Shown here piece by piece: positions 33,710-42,038 of a stretch of DNA of 64,000 nucleotides (position 1 is its first letter; each line of letters begins with the position of its first letter). The stretch covers positions 641,751 through 705,750 of the forward strand of contig DASXVV010000009.1 of the NCBI GenBank assembly GCA_036504035.1, written 5' to 3'. Source of the DNA: Candidatus Deferrimicrobiaceae bacterium (GTDB lineage: Bacteria; Desulfobacterota; Deferrimicrobia; Deferrimicrobiales; Deferrimicrobiaceae). The notes under the pieces were generated by a model. The model searched no databases and had not been told where the DNA came from. It saw nothing but the letters and a program-made list of their open reading frames with translations. A program made the position numbers and the translations under genes.

Positions 33710-35236
33710 CTAATTGCCGTGACAGGCGAGGTTGCAGAACGGCCCAACAGCGGCGCCTAAGGCAACACCGCGAAGCATCTTGTTCGAGGTCCAGGAGACG
33801 TCGATCGGGACACCGGTTCCGTGGGGGTCGTGACACGAGATGCACCCTCCGTAGCTGACCGAGGCATCCGGATAAGCGGCGTTGTCGGCCAGCGTGGTCA
33901 GGTCGCTCACGAGCCAGACGGCGGGCGATTCATAAGACCGGTTTGCGTAATCGGCTGCCCCGACGACCGTCGGATACCACGAGTAGATCTTGGGATCCGG
34001 CGGGGTATTCGCATGCGTCCGCCCGAAGGTCAGCACATTGTCGACCCGCGAATCCGGATGGGCATAACCGACGTGCGATAAGGGATATCGCAAGGTATGG
34101 CAACCGCGCGTCAAGGAGCCGCACTGCGTATCGAACGCCAGGGCGTAATCCGATTTGCGAACCGGAGAAACAGGGAAGAACGATGCCTTCAAGTGGGACG
34201 TGTTCGCATCGGGAACGGTATTTACGGTTCCGGTCTTCCCGGGCCACATCAATGTGTTGATGTTCGCAGGCGGGTCCGCAGCCCCGGCCGTGCCGTCGGT
34301 CTTATGGTCGGCGGCGGAAAGGAAATTCAGGTCGTGGCAATCGTCGCACAGGATGGCATGCACGGACTGGGGGGCTTTCGTGGAGAATCGGCCGTGGCCA
34401 CTGCTGAGCCAGTATTTCGTGATGTTGGGGGCGTTGTTGCGCACCTGGGTATTGTCGCCGTTGACGCCGCCGTGACAATCCGTGCAGACCCGCTGTGCGG
34501 CGGCAGCGGTCGTGAATGCCGAAATCGTCCCCTTCGAAGTTCCGAGCGAGTTTGCCCCCGCCATCCGGAAATAATAGGTCCTGTTGCTCGCCAGACCCGT
34601 TAGCGCCCCGGTGACCGCGACATCCGAAATGCCCGATCCGATGGCCTGATGGGGGGTGGCGACGAAGGCGGAAAGTTGACTGTCCGTTCCCCACTCGAAC
34701 CAGGCTTCCGACGCGTTGCTGTTCGGATTGACGATGCCCGACAGGCCGGCGTTGTCGGCGCCGACGCCGGATGCCGTGGTCGCCGTTCGCACGGTGGGCG
34801 CGGAGACTGACGGAAGCGTCGTGCAGTTCGCGACCGCCCCTTTTTGGGTCCCGGCGGCATTGGAGGCCGCAACCCGATAATAATAGGTTGTCGAAGCCGC
34901 CAGGTTGACGATCGTCGCGTTGACCGTGACGGGGGCGCTGCCGCTGCCGATGGCCTGTCGCACGGTCTGGAGCGGGGCAGCTAGTCCCGGGTCGGTTCCG
35001 AATTCGAACCAGGCTTCCGTAGCGTTTCCGTTGGGGTTGACCGACGCGGAAATTACGGCCTGCGTCGGGCTGACGGTGGCCGGTTGCGGCGCGTCAAGAA
35101 GCGGAGGGGAGGAAGCGCCGGGAGATTGTGCGGTTCCGCCGCTCCCGCCGCCGCCGCACGCGCAGAACAAGAGCGTCAAAGCCAGCCCCACCCCAGTAAT
35201 ACAGCGACGCACGGCCAGCCTCCCGCAAGGTTTCAT
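33710..35236 (-). CDS. multihaem c-type cytochrome lipoprotein with FnIII-like repeats
   Basis: This 508-aa protein has a lipoprotein signal ('LTLLFCACGGGG') and two fibronectin-III-like repeats ('VSPTQAVISASVNPNGNATEAWFEFGTD...TTYYYRVAASNAAGTQKG' and its copy). The haem domain follows at about 255-508. Canonical CxxCH sites are CTDCH, CDDCH and CISCH; CNLACH (Cx3CH, at the very end) and CGSLTRGCH (Cx6CH) are unusual variants. Extra His residues could be distal ligands. It would sit on the outer membrane and take part in extracellular electron transfer, as similar Geobacter lipoproteins do (inference). Confidence 0.88.
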   Translation of the reverse strand: MKPCGRLAVRRCITGVGLALTLLFCACGGGGSGGTAQSPGASSPPLLDAPQPATVSPTQAVISASVNPNGNATEAWFEFGTDPGLAAPLQTVRQAIGSGSAPVTVNATIVNLAASTTYYYRVAASNAAGTQKGAVANCTTLPSVSAPTVRTATTASGVGADNAGLSGIVNPNSNASEAWFEWGTDSQLSAFVATPHQAIGSGISDVAVTGALTGLASNRTYYFRMAGANSLGTSKGTISAFTTAAAAQRVCTDCHGGVNGDNTQVRNNAPNITKYWLSSGHGRFSTKAPQSVHAILCDDCHDLNFLSAADHKTDGTAGAADPPANINTLMWPGKTGTVNTVPDANTSHLKASFFPVSPVRKSDYALAFDTQCGSLTRGCHTLRYPLSHVGYAHPDSRVDNVLTFGRTHANTPPDPKIYSWYPTVVGAADYANRSYESPAVWLVSDLTTLADNAAYPDASVSYGGCISCHDPHGTGVPIDVSWTSNKMLRGVALGAAVGPFCNLACHGN

Positions 35237-35426
35237 GAAATTCCGATGATTATTTAATTAGACCACGACACCTGACCTTGTCGTCAACTGATTCTCCATT
35301 AAATAGTCGCTCCCGACTAACGTTTCGTGCCGTCTTCACCCCCGTCCCGAGGTGATCAGGTGGCTTGGCGGGGAGCGCCATGGCCTGAACGCGATCGCGT
35401 GACGGCAGACGGCGAAGCCGCCTTGT

Positions 35427-35885
35427 TCAGGCGGCTTCGCCCATCGACTGCGACTGCTTCGACTCCTCCCCGGGATGCGAGCCCTGCGCGTTCCGGCCGG
35501 ACAGCCACGCGTCGAGGCTTAAAGGTCCGGCCCCGAAGTAGCAGACCAGCAGCGCGCCGCCGAGGTGCGACAGGTTGCCCAGGAAAAAGCCCCGCTGCAT
35601 CTGCGCCGCCGCTGCGTCGGCCACCGCCCAGAAGTCGTGCATCATGACCGTGACGGGCACGAGGAAAAGGGCGAGCAGCACCCCGCCCAACCGCGCTTTG
35701 AATCCCAGGATCACGCTGAGCCCTCCGGCGAAAGCGATCACCCCGGCAAGCGGCACAGCGAACTTCGCGAGCGGCACCCCATGGGCGGCCGCCATCGCGA
35801 TAGTTGCAGCCTGGAAATGACCCGGCGCAGCGATGACGAACAGCCCTCCCAGCAGAACCCTTCCGAGCAATACGACCCATTTCAT
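35427..35885 (-). CDS. DoxX family membrane protein
   Basis: This 152-aa protein has four membrane helices and DoxX signatures: 'LGRVLLGGLFVIAAPGHFQ', 'PLAGVIAFAGGLSVILGFKARLGGVLLALFLVPVTVMMHDFW', then 'RGFFLGNLSHLGGALLVCYFG'. DoxX-like proteins associate with thiol or quinone oxidation and redox stress, but the reaction here is not known. ATG 35885 has GAGGGGAACGCC upstream. The last 20 residues (EESKQSQSMGEAA) are hydrophilic. It is flanked by the cytochrome lipoprotein and rubrerythrin genes. Confidence 0.85.
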   Translation of the reverse strand: MKWVVLLGRVLLGGLFVIAAPGHFQAATIAMAAAHGVPLAKFAVPLAGVIAFAGGLSVILGFKARLGGVLLALFLVPVTVMMHDFWAVADAAAAQMQRGFFLGNLSHLGGALLVCYFGAGPLSLDAWLSGRNAQGSHPGEESKQSQSMGEAA

Positions 35886-35998
35886 GGCGTTCCCCTCCCC
35901 TTTATCGTGCTCTTCTACCTGTCATAGAAATGCTTTTCGCGGGGGAGAGGTTCCGGGACAGGTGGATCGTCGCCTGCCCCGGCAACCGATGGCTTGTC

Positions 35999-36535
35999 TT
36001 AGTAGTGGTCTTCCACCATTTCGAAATAGGCCCTCGGGTGATTGCACACCGGGCAGGCATCGGGCGCCGCAACGCCCTCGTGGATGTGGCCGCAGTTCCG
36101 ACAGCGCCACCGGACCGTCTCGCCCTGGCGGAAGAGGACGCCCTTTTCCAGCTCCTCGAGCAGCGTCCGGTAGCGCGCCTTGTGCGCCGCCTCGATCTTC
36201 CCGATCCCCTCGAGCGTGGCCGCGATCTCCGGGAAGCCTTCCTCGCGCGCCTCCAGGGCCATGCGCGGATACATGTCGGCGCTCTCCTCATGCTCGCCTT
36301 CCGCGGCGGCCCGCAGGTTGGCCGCGGTCGTCCCGATGCCGCCAAGATTCCTGAGGTGCAGCTTGGCATGCTCGCGCTCGTTGTCGGCGGTCTCGAGGAA
36401 GATGGCGGCAATCTTCTCGTACCCTTCCTTCTTCGCGACCGACGCGAAATAGGTGTACTTGTTGCGGGCCTGCGATTCCCCCGCGAACGCGTCCATCAGG
36501 TTCTTTTCCGTTTTGGTGCCCTTGAGATCCGCCAT
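35999..36535 (-). CDS. rbr: rubrerythrin
   Basis: This 178-aa protein combines an erythrin diiron domain and a C-terminal rubredoxin domain. Diiron ligands appear in 'AFAGESQARNKY', 'ADNEREHAKLH', 'GEHEESADMYPRMALEAREEG' and 'IEAAHKARY'. The rubredoxin Fe(Cys)4 is 'WRCRNCGHIHEG...CPVCNHPRAYF'. It reduces hydrogen peroxide with electrons from NADH via rubredoxin, in the cytosol, and is typical of anaerobes facing oxygen. ATG 36535 follows GGAGGGATGCGGC. Confidence 0.95.
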   Translation of the reverse strand: MADLKGTKTEKNLMDAFAGESQARNKYTYFASVAKKEGYEKIAAIFLETADNEREHAKLHLRNLGGIGTTAANLRAAAEGEHEESADMYPRMALEAREEGFPEIAATLEGIGKIEAAHKARYRTLLEELEKGVLFRQGETVRWRCRNCGHIHEGVAAPDACPVCNHPRAYFEMVEDHY

Positions 36536-36586
36536 GCCGCATCCCTCCCTTGGCCGATGTCGAAATCATCCTGCAGAGATGCAGAA

Positions 36587-37852
36587 TTATATCCGATTCA
36601 CCGCCCTCCGGCCGTTGTCCTCCCAGGCGAGCCCGGCGATGAGCATCGTCAGCGCCTGAACGCCCAGGACGAGCAGCACGCACGCCGTCCAGCCGCCGTA
36701 ACCCCAGAGGAGCCCCGGCAGGACGCCGGCGACGCTTCCCCCGATGTAGTAGCAGGAGACGTAGAGACCTGCCGCCGAGGAGCGGCCGCCGGCGGGCGCC
36801 GCCTTGTGGATGTAGCTCGTGGAGGCGGACTGGCAGACGAACACGGCTGCGGAGCAGATCACCAACCCGAGCAGGATGAACGGAAGACTGCCCGCCAGCG
36901 TGAGCAGCACGCCGAACATCGCCACGAGGACCGCCGTCAGGAGCGCCCGCCGAGATCCGACCCGGACGATCCAGCGGCCGGCGATCGGCGTCGTTGCGGC
37001 CCCGACCAGGTAGACGACGAACAGCTCGCTGAGCCTGGCCGCGCTCAGGGAATAAGGCGGCGCGGCCAGGTGGAACGTGACGTAGGTGAAGGTCGCCACG
37101 AGCGAAAACAGTACCGTGAAACCGACCGCGCAGGTCGCCATCATCTGCGGGTTCCGGAGTACCCGGAAAACGCCGGTCGGGGAGTCGCCCCCCCGGGCAG
37201 TCGACAAGCGGCGCCGGTCGCCCGGCAGGAGGTAAGCGAGCAGGACGGCGACCGACAGGTCGCAGATCCCCAGCACCAGGAACCCGCCGTGCCAACCGGC
37301 GACGAGTCCCGGGAAGAGCGCGTGCGAGGCGGCGTACCCCGTGATCATCCGACCGAAAAATCCCCCGAGGACCGATCCGCTTACGTAGAACGACATGACC
37401 GCCGCCACGCGCCCGGAGTGCCACTCTTCCGATACATAGGCGATCGTGACTCCGAAGATGCCGGGCATGACGACTCCCTGCAGGAATCGCCAGAAGACCA
37501 GTACCGGAAGGGAGCCGGCGGTCGATGCCAGGAGCGTCGGCAGCGTCAGGAGGAACATGGCGGCTACGATGACGCGCCGGCGCCCGACCCGCTCCGCCAG
37601 CATCCCCCAGAGCGGGGCCGTCAGCGCAACCCCCAGCGTCGTCGCGCTCACCGTCATGCCGACGGCGGCCTTGGAAGCCGCGAAATGCGTGGAGAGCATC
37701 GGCAGCAATGGCTGGGGGGCATAGAGGTTGAGGTTCGCCCCGACGCCCGCCAGCGCCACGGCGATGATGCCGGCCGTTCCGGCCGATGTCTCCTTCCCGA
37801 CGATCTCCGCTTGCTCCCCCGCCAGGGGGATGACTTTCACGACCTCTTCCAC
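36587..37852 (-). CDS. MFS transporter
   Basis: This 421-aa protein has twelve membrane segments and the MFS loop motif 'GMLAERVGRRRVIV' between helices 2 and 3. The order of 'NLNLYAPQPLLPML' and 'SEEWHSGRVAAVMSFYVSGSVLGGFFGRM' resembles YnfM/arabinose-type drug:proton exporters of the DHA1 group. Start GTG 37852 is preceded by GGAAGG. It is divergent from a LysR regulator gene, which commonly controls such a transporter. The substrate is unknown. Confidence 0.87.
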   Translation of the reverse strand: MEEVVKVIPLAGEQAEIVGKETSAGTAGIIAVALAGVGANLNLYAPQPLLPMLSTHFAASKAAVGMTVSATTLGVALTAPLWGMLAERVGRRRVIVAAMFLLTLPTLLASTAGSLPVLVFWRFLQGVVMPGIFGVTIAYVSEEWHSGRVAAVMSFYVSGSVLGGFFGRMITGYAASHALFPGLVAGWHGGFLVLGICDLSVAVLLAYLLPGDRRRLSTARGGDSPTGVFRVLRNPQMMATCAVGFTVLFSLVATFTYVTFHLAAPPYSLSAARLSELFVVYLVGAATTPIAGRWIVRVGSRRALLTAVLVAMFGVLLTLAGSLPFILLGLVICSAAVFVCQSASTSYIHKAAPAGGRSSAAGLYVSCYYIGGSVAGVLPGLLWGYGGWTACVLLVLGVQALTMLIAGLAWEDNGRRAVNRI

Positions 37853-37966
37853 GAACGGCGGCCTTCCCGGAAACGATTCCTGTTTGATTCTTCAAGGATA
37901 GATCCAGGGCGTCATTCCTTCCAATATATTGATCTTATGGATTGATATCTTTTGTATACTGATGAA
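37853..37966. promoter_or_regulatory. divergent control region between MFS and LysR genes
   Basis: This 114-nt spacer has an AT-rich core (37917-37961). TTGATC at 37929-37934 and TATACT at 37955-37960 are the best -35/-10-like pair for the lysR gene, though their 20-nt gap is long. TTGAT occurs twice at 13-nt spacing, a possible regulator contact. LysR proteins normally bind such divergent regions; the exact site is not resolved. Confidence 0.35.
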
Positions 37967-38860
37967 ATGGAGCTTCGACACATCCGATATTTCGTCGCGG
38001 TCGCCGAGGAGAAGAGCTTCCGGAAGGCCGCCGAGCGGCTCCACCTCTCCCAACCCCCCTTGAGCATGCAGATCCGCCAGTTCGAGGCCGAGCTGGGAAC
38101 GCCGCTGTTCGAGCGGACGTCCAGGTCGGTCCGACTGAGCGCCGCGGGAGAGAACCTGCTCCCGCTGGCCAGGAACATTCTCGCGGGGGCCGAACGGATG
38201 AAGACCGAGGCCCGCCGGGCGGCTGCGGGGGAAATCGGAACGCTGGCGATCGGTTACCTGCCCTCAACGCTCGGCCCCCTGCTGGCCGAGACGCTCCACG
38301 CATTTCGGGTCTCCTGCCCGAACGTCCAGATTTCGCTGGTCGAGCAGCGCGCCCCGCAACAGATCGAGGGGCTGCTCGACGGCACGCTCGATCTCGGTCT
38401 CGTGCCCGGCGGGGCGAGGCGGTCCGAACTTTCCGAAGAGCCGTTCGGAGAGGGTCAAATCGCCTTGGCGCTTCCCCGCGACCATCGGCTGGCCTCGCTG
38501 TCCCGGATTCCGCTTGCGCGCCTGCGGGGAGAGAAGCTGATCCTCATCCGGCCGGAGCTGGCGTTCGGCGTCTACGATTCGTTCCTCGCGGCGTGCGCGG
38601 CGGCGAGCGTGGCGCTTCCGGTCTTCCAGTACACGAACGACCTGGTCACCAAGCTGTGGCTGGTATCCGCCGGCTTCGGGATCTCGCCGACGCTGCTCCC
38701 CTGGATGGACCTGCCGGGCGGCAACGTCGTCTATCGCCCGCTCGCGGCACGCCTGCCCAAGACCCGTCTGTATCTGCTCCACCGGAAATCGGACCGCTCT
38801 CCGCTGATCTCGCGGTTCGTTGCCCATGTCCGTGCGGCGACCCGACGGGTCCCGGGCTGA
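37967..38860 (+). CDS. LysR family transcriptional regulator
   Basis: This 297-aa protein starts at ATG 37967 (MELRHIRYFVAVAEEKSFRKAAERLHLSQPPLSMQI), the classic LysR winged helix. An effector-binding domain of periplasmic-binding-protein fold follows ('LAIGYLPSTLGPLLAETLHAFR', 'LDLGLVPGG', 'VYDSFLAACAAASVALPVFQY'). A TTG five codons upstream is possible but offers no better site. It resembles the CatR/BenM branch in its N-terminus. It probably regulates the divergent MFS gene in response to a small aromatic or acid effector (inference). Confidence 0.9.
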   Translation: MELRHIRYFVAVAEEKSFRKAAERLHLSQPPLSMQIRQFEAELGTPLFERTSRSVRLSAAGENLLPLARNILAGAERMKTEARRAAAGEIGTLAIGYLPSTLGPLLAETLHAFRVSCPNVQISLVEQRAPQQIEGLLDGTLDLGLVPGGARRSELSEEPFGEGQIALALPRDHRLASLSRIPLARLRGEKLILIRPELAFGVYDSFLAACAAASVALPVFQYTNDLVTKLWLVSAGFGISPTLLPWMDLPGGNVVYRPLAARLPKTRLYLLHRKSDRSPLISRFVAHVRAATRRVPG

Positions 38861-38939
38861 TCGGTCGGCAACGACTTATGTCCCGCCGGAATCCAATCAA
38901 CGGTTGCGGATTTCCAGGACGCGGAGAACGGCGGCAGGG

Positions 38940-40046
38940 ATGGAACTTTCCGTAAGACCGGCTGCGGACAGGCGGCGCGGGGTGGGCCGTGGGGCGGAAT
39001 TCGCCCTCCTGGCCGCGCTCTGCTTCGGCGCGACCACTCCGCTGATCCGGATCGCCGGGGCCGGGATCGGACCATGGACGACCGCGGCACTGCTCTATGC
39101 CGGAGCCGCGCTTGTCTCGGCCTTCTCCCGTCGGCGGGCCGGGCGGGAAGCGCCGCTTCGCCTCCGTCACCTTCCGCGCCTTCTGCTCGTCGCCATGGCC
39201 GGCGCGGCGTTCGCCCCCGCCGCGCTCGCCTGGGGGCTCCAGCGGACCGGCGCGCTCGGCGCCTCCCTGCTGCTCAACGCCGAGGTGGTCTTCACGATCC
39301 TCCTCGCGGCAGCGCTTTACCGCGAGCACATCGGGCGGCGCGTGGGCGCCGCCGCTTTGGCCCTGGCGCTGGGGGGCGCCTTCCTCGTCTTCGAACGTTC
39401 GACCGGGGGCGGCACGAGCGCCCTCGGGTTGCTTGCCGTGCTTGCCGCCACGGCGGGGTGGGCCGTGGACAACGTGGCTTCACGACCGCTGGCCGATTTC
39501 GACCCCGCCTCCGTCGTGCTGGCCAAGGCTTCCCTGGGGGCGATTCTCACGCTGTCGGCCGCCGCCGCGTTCGGGGAGGGCATCCCCCGCCTGCCCGCCG
39601 CCGCCGCGCTCGCGGCGATCGGCGTCGTCGGCTACGGCCTGAGCATGCGCTTCTACCTCCTCGCCCAGCGGCGGTTCGGCACCGCGCGGACCTCGACATA
39701 TTTCGCGTCGGCGCCGTTCATCGGCGCCGTGCTCGCGATGGCGCTGGGCGACCGGCCCGGGAGCTTCACGTGGGGAGGGATCGCCCTGATGCTGGCGGGC
39801 GCATGGCTCCTCGCGACAGAGCGGCACGATCACCCGCACTTTCACGCGCCGCTCGAGCACGAGCACGCCCACCGCCACGGCCGGGGCTCGGACCACCACG
39901 GGCGTTCCCCCGCGGTTCCGACGCAGCGGGAACGCCGCCACAGCCATTTGCACCTGCACGAGGCCGCAGACCATGCCCACCCTCACGGGCCCGACCTCCA
40001 CCATGGGCACAGCCACCGCAAAAGCGAGAAACATCGAGACTATTAG
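38940..40046 (+). CDS. EamA (DMT) family transporter with histidine-rich C-terminal tail
   Basis: This 368-aa protein has ten membrane helices in two EamA repeats: 'EFALLAALCFGATTPLIRIAG...ALAWGLQRTGALGASLLLNAEVVFTILLAAALYREHIG' and the second half 'GWAVDNVASRPLAD...GTARTSTYFASAPFIGAVLAMALGD'. After 'ALMLAGAWLLATE' a tail of about 70 residues is packed with His ('HDHPHFHAPLEHEHAHRH', 'HSHLHLHEAADHAHPHG'). Such tails bind Ni, Co or Zn. The combination suggests metal-related transport, though EamA proteins mostly move metabolites. It precedes a DUF488 gene by 9 nt. Confidence 0.88.
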   Translation: MELSVRPAADRRRGVGRGAEFALLAALCFGATTPLIRIAGAGIGPWTTAALLYAGAALVSAFSRRRAGREAPLRLRHLPRLLLVAMAGAAFAPAALAWGLQRTGALGASLLLNAEVVFTILLAAALYREHIGRRVGAAALALALGGAFLVFERSTGGGTSALGLLAVLAATAGWAVDNVASRPLADFDPASVVLAKASLGAILTLSAAAAFGEGIPRLPAAAALAAIGVVGYGLSMRFYLLAQRRFGTARTSTYFASAPFIGAVLAMALGDRPGSFTWGGIALMLAGAWLLATERHDHPHFHAPLEHEHAHRHGRGSDHHGRSPAVPTQRERRHSHLHLHEAADHAHPHGPDLHHGHSHRKSEKHRDY

Positions 40047-40055
40047 GGAGGGTAA

Positions 40056-40421
40056 ATGATCGCCATCAAGCGCGCCTATGATCCGCCAGGCGATCGGGAC
40101 GGGGAACGGATCCTGGTCGACCGCCTCTGGCCGAGGGGAGTGAAGAAGGAAGCGATTTGCATCTCGGACTGGCGGAGGGAGGTGAGCCCCAGCCCCGGAT
40201 TGCGCACATGGTTCGGCCACGATCCGGCAAGGTGGGATGAATTTCGTCGACGGTACGAGGATGAACTATCCGGGCCCGGGATGCGGGAGCCCCTGGAAAC
40301 GCTGGCCGAGAAGGCGCGAAACGGGCGCATAACCCTCGTCTACGCGGCCAGGGACGAGGCGCACAATCACGCGCTTGTGCTTCGGGATTACCTGAATCGT
40401 TTGGTCGACGGGGAGCGATGA
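40056..40421 (+). CDS. DUF488 family protein
   Basis: This 121-aa protein has the full DUF488 pattern: 'IKRAYDPPGDRDGERILVDRLWPRGVKKEA', 'DWRREVSPSPGLRTWFGHDPARWDEFRRRY' and 'ITLVYAARDEAHNHALVLRDYL'. Members are small cytosolic proteins of unknown reaction, commonly found next to nitrate, haem or transport genes. The AGGGAGGGTAA sequence before ATG 40056 is a strong ribosome binding site. It is likely in one transcript with the His-tailed transporter gene. Confidence 0.88.
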   Translation: MIAIKRAYDPPGDRDGERILVDRLWPRGVKKEAICISDWRREVSPSPGLRTWFGHDPARWDEFRRRYEDELSGPGMREPLETLAEKARNGRITLVYAARDEAHNHALVLRDYLNRLVDGER

Positions 40422-40503
40422 CTTTCCGCGAGGCGCTCCGGCGCGCGAACCGGCCGCTTGGCGTTATACTTTCCTGATCCATTCCCGAAAGGAACCGAAG
40501 AAG

Positions 40504-41304
40504 ATGAACCCCTGGCAGGACCTGTTCGATGAATCGCGCCGGGCGGTTGCCCGGAAGCGGCCGCTCATTCACCACATCACCAATTACGTCGTGATGAACC
40601 TCACCGCCAACGTGACGCTTGCGCTCGGGGGCTCGCCCGTGATGGCGCACGACGTGGACGAGGTCGAGGAGATGGCGTCGCTCGCCTCGGCGGTTGTGCT
40701 CAACATCGGCACGCTGTCCCCGCGCTGGATCGAGGCAATGCTGCTGGCGGGCCGGCGGGCGAAATCCCGAGGCATCCCCGTCGTGCTCGACCCGGTCGGC
40801 GCCGGCGCCACCTCGCTCCGGACCGACACCTGCCGGAAGCTGCTGGACGAGGTTCGGCCCGACATCATCCGGGGCAACCGCGCCGAAATCACGGTCCTCG
40901 GCGGCGTCGCCGCGCAAATCAGCGGCGTCGACTCGCGCGAGACCGGGGAAGACCCGCTCGACCTCTACCGCGACTTCGCCCGGCGCACCGGAGCGATCGT
41001 GTGCGTCTCGGGACCGACCGACTGGGTGACCGACGGCGCGCGGATGCTGCGGGTCGACAACGGCCATCCGCGCTTCGGCCGCGTCACCGGGACGGGATGC
41101 TCGGCGACCTCGGCGGTGGGCGTCTTCGCCGCCGCGGGGCAGCCGCTGCTCGAGTCCACCGCACTCGCCATGGGCGTGTTCGGCGCCTGCGGCGAGATGG
41201 CGGCGGCCGCATCCTCGGGGCCCGGGACGTTCGTTCCCGCCCTGCTCGACGCCCTGTACCAGGCAGCCGAAGGCGAGCTCGCCCTCCCGCTCCGGATCGC
41301 GTAA
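40504..41304 (+). CDS. thiM: hydroxyethylthiazole kinase
   Basis: This 266-aa kinase phosphorylates hydroxyethylthiazole in thiamine salvage. The signatures are 'PLIHHITNYVVMNLTANVTLALGGSPVMAHD', 'VVLDPVGAGATSLRTDTCRKLL', 'IIRGNRAEITVLGG', and the phosphate-binding 'RVTGTGCSATSAVGVF' with the catalytic Cys. The ribosome site is GAAAGGAACCGAAGAAG before ATG 40504. It forms a two-gene salvage operon with thiE, 3 nt downstream. I see no TPP riboswitch in the 82-nt leader. Confidence 0.95.
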   Translation: MNPWQDLFDESRRAVARKRPLIHHITNYVVMNLTANVTLALGGSPVMAHDVDEVEEMASLASAVVLNIGTLSPRWIEAMLLAGRRAKSRGIPVVLDPVGAGATSLRTDTCRKLLDEVRPDIIRGNRAEITVLGGVAAQISGVDSRETGEDPLDLYRDFARRTGAIVCVSGPTDWVTDGARMLRVDNGHPRFGRVTGTGCSATSAVGVFAAAGQPLLESTALAMGVFGACGEMAAAASSGPGTFVPALLDALYQAAEGELALPLRIA

Positions 41305-41307
41305 GGC

Positions 41308-41952
41308 ATGCCGCGGTTCGATCTCGCGCTTTACGTCGTGACCGACCTCGGCCTGTCGCGGAACCGCGACAACGCCGAGGTGGTCCGGCGCGCCCTGGCG
41401 GGCGGGGCCACGATGATCCAGTACCGCGAGAAATCGCTTCCGGACGACGCCATGGCCGAGGAGGCCGCGCACCTGCTCGTGCTTTGCCGGGCGGCGGGTG
41501 TCCCGCTGGTCGTCAACGACCGGATCGATGTGGCGCTTCGTGTCGGGGCGGACGGGCTTCACGTGGGGCAGGGCGATCTCGATCCGGGCGAAGCGCGGCG
41601 ACGCCTGGGGGATGGCCGCATCCTCGGCGTCTCGGTCCACGATGCCGGTGAAGCGCGCCGGGCCGAGGCGCTCGGCGCGGATTATATCGCCGCCAACGGC
41701 CTGTTTCCCACCGCCAGCAAGACCGATCTCGGGGCGCCGCTGGGGCTCGACGGTCTCGCCCGGATCGCGGCGGCGACCCCCCTGCCGGTCGTGGCCATCG
41801 GCGGCATCCACGCCGGCAATGCCGCCTCCGTGGTGCGCGCGGGCGCCGCGGGAATCGCGGTCATCTCGGCCGTGGTTTCGGCCGACGACATCGAGGGCGC
41901 GTGCGCCGCTCTTCGGCAGGCGGTCGCCGCCGGAATGGCGGGCCGGGGTTAG
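41308..41952 (+). CDS. thiE: thiamine-phosphate synthase
   Basis: This 214-aa TIM barrel joins HMP-PP and thiazole phosphate to thiamine phosphate. The conserved blocks are 'LALYVVTDLGLSRNRD', 'GGATMIQYREKSLPDD', 'VPLVVNDRIDVALRVGADGLHVGQGDL', 'ILGVSVHDAGEARRAEALGADYIAANGLFPTASKTD' and 'PVVAIGGIHAGNAASVVRAGAAGIAVISAV'. The enzyme completes salvage with the product of thiM just upstream. The length is normal. Confidence 0.96.
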   Translation: MPRFDLALYVVTDLGLSRNRDNAEVVRRALAGGATMIQYREKSLPDDAMAEEAAHLLVLCRAAGVPLVVNDRIDVALRVGADGLHVGQGDLDPGEARRRLGDGRILGVSVHDAGEARRAEALGADYIAANGLFPTASKTDLGAPLGLDGLARIAAATPLPVVAIGGIHAGNAASVVRAGAAGIAVISAVVSADDIEGACAALRQAVAAGMAGRG

Positions 41953-42038
41953 CCCCGGTCGTCTTTCGATTTCCACCGCCGGCCAAATCGGATAAAATCG
42001 AGACTCCCCCGCAATCCGCCCAATTAAGAGGAGACCCG

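Noticed and set aside
40422-40503. TPP riboswitch before thiM
   Set aside because: The 82-nt spacer is too short and lacks the conserved TPP aptamer blocks.
41953-42038. Glycine riboswitch before gcvT
   Set aside because: The 86-nt leader has none of the conserved paired glycine aptamer features.
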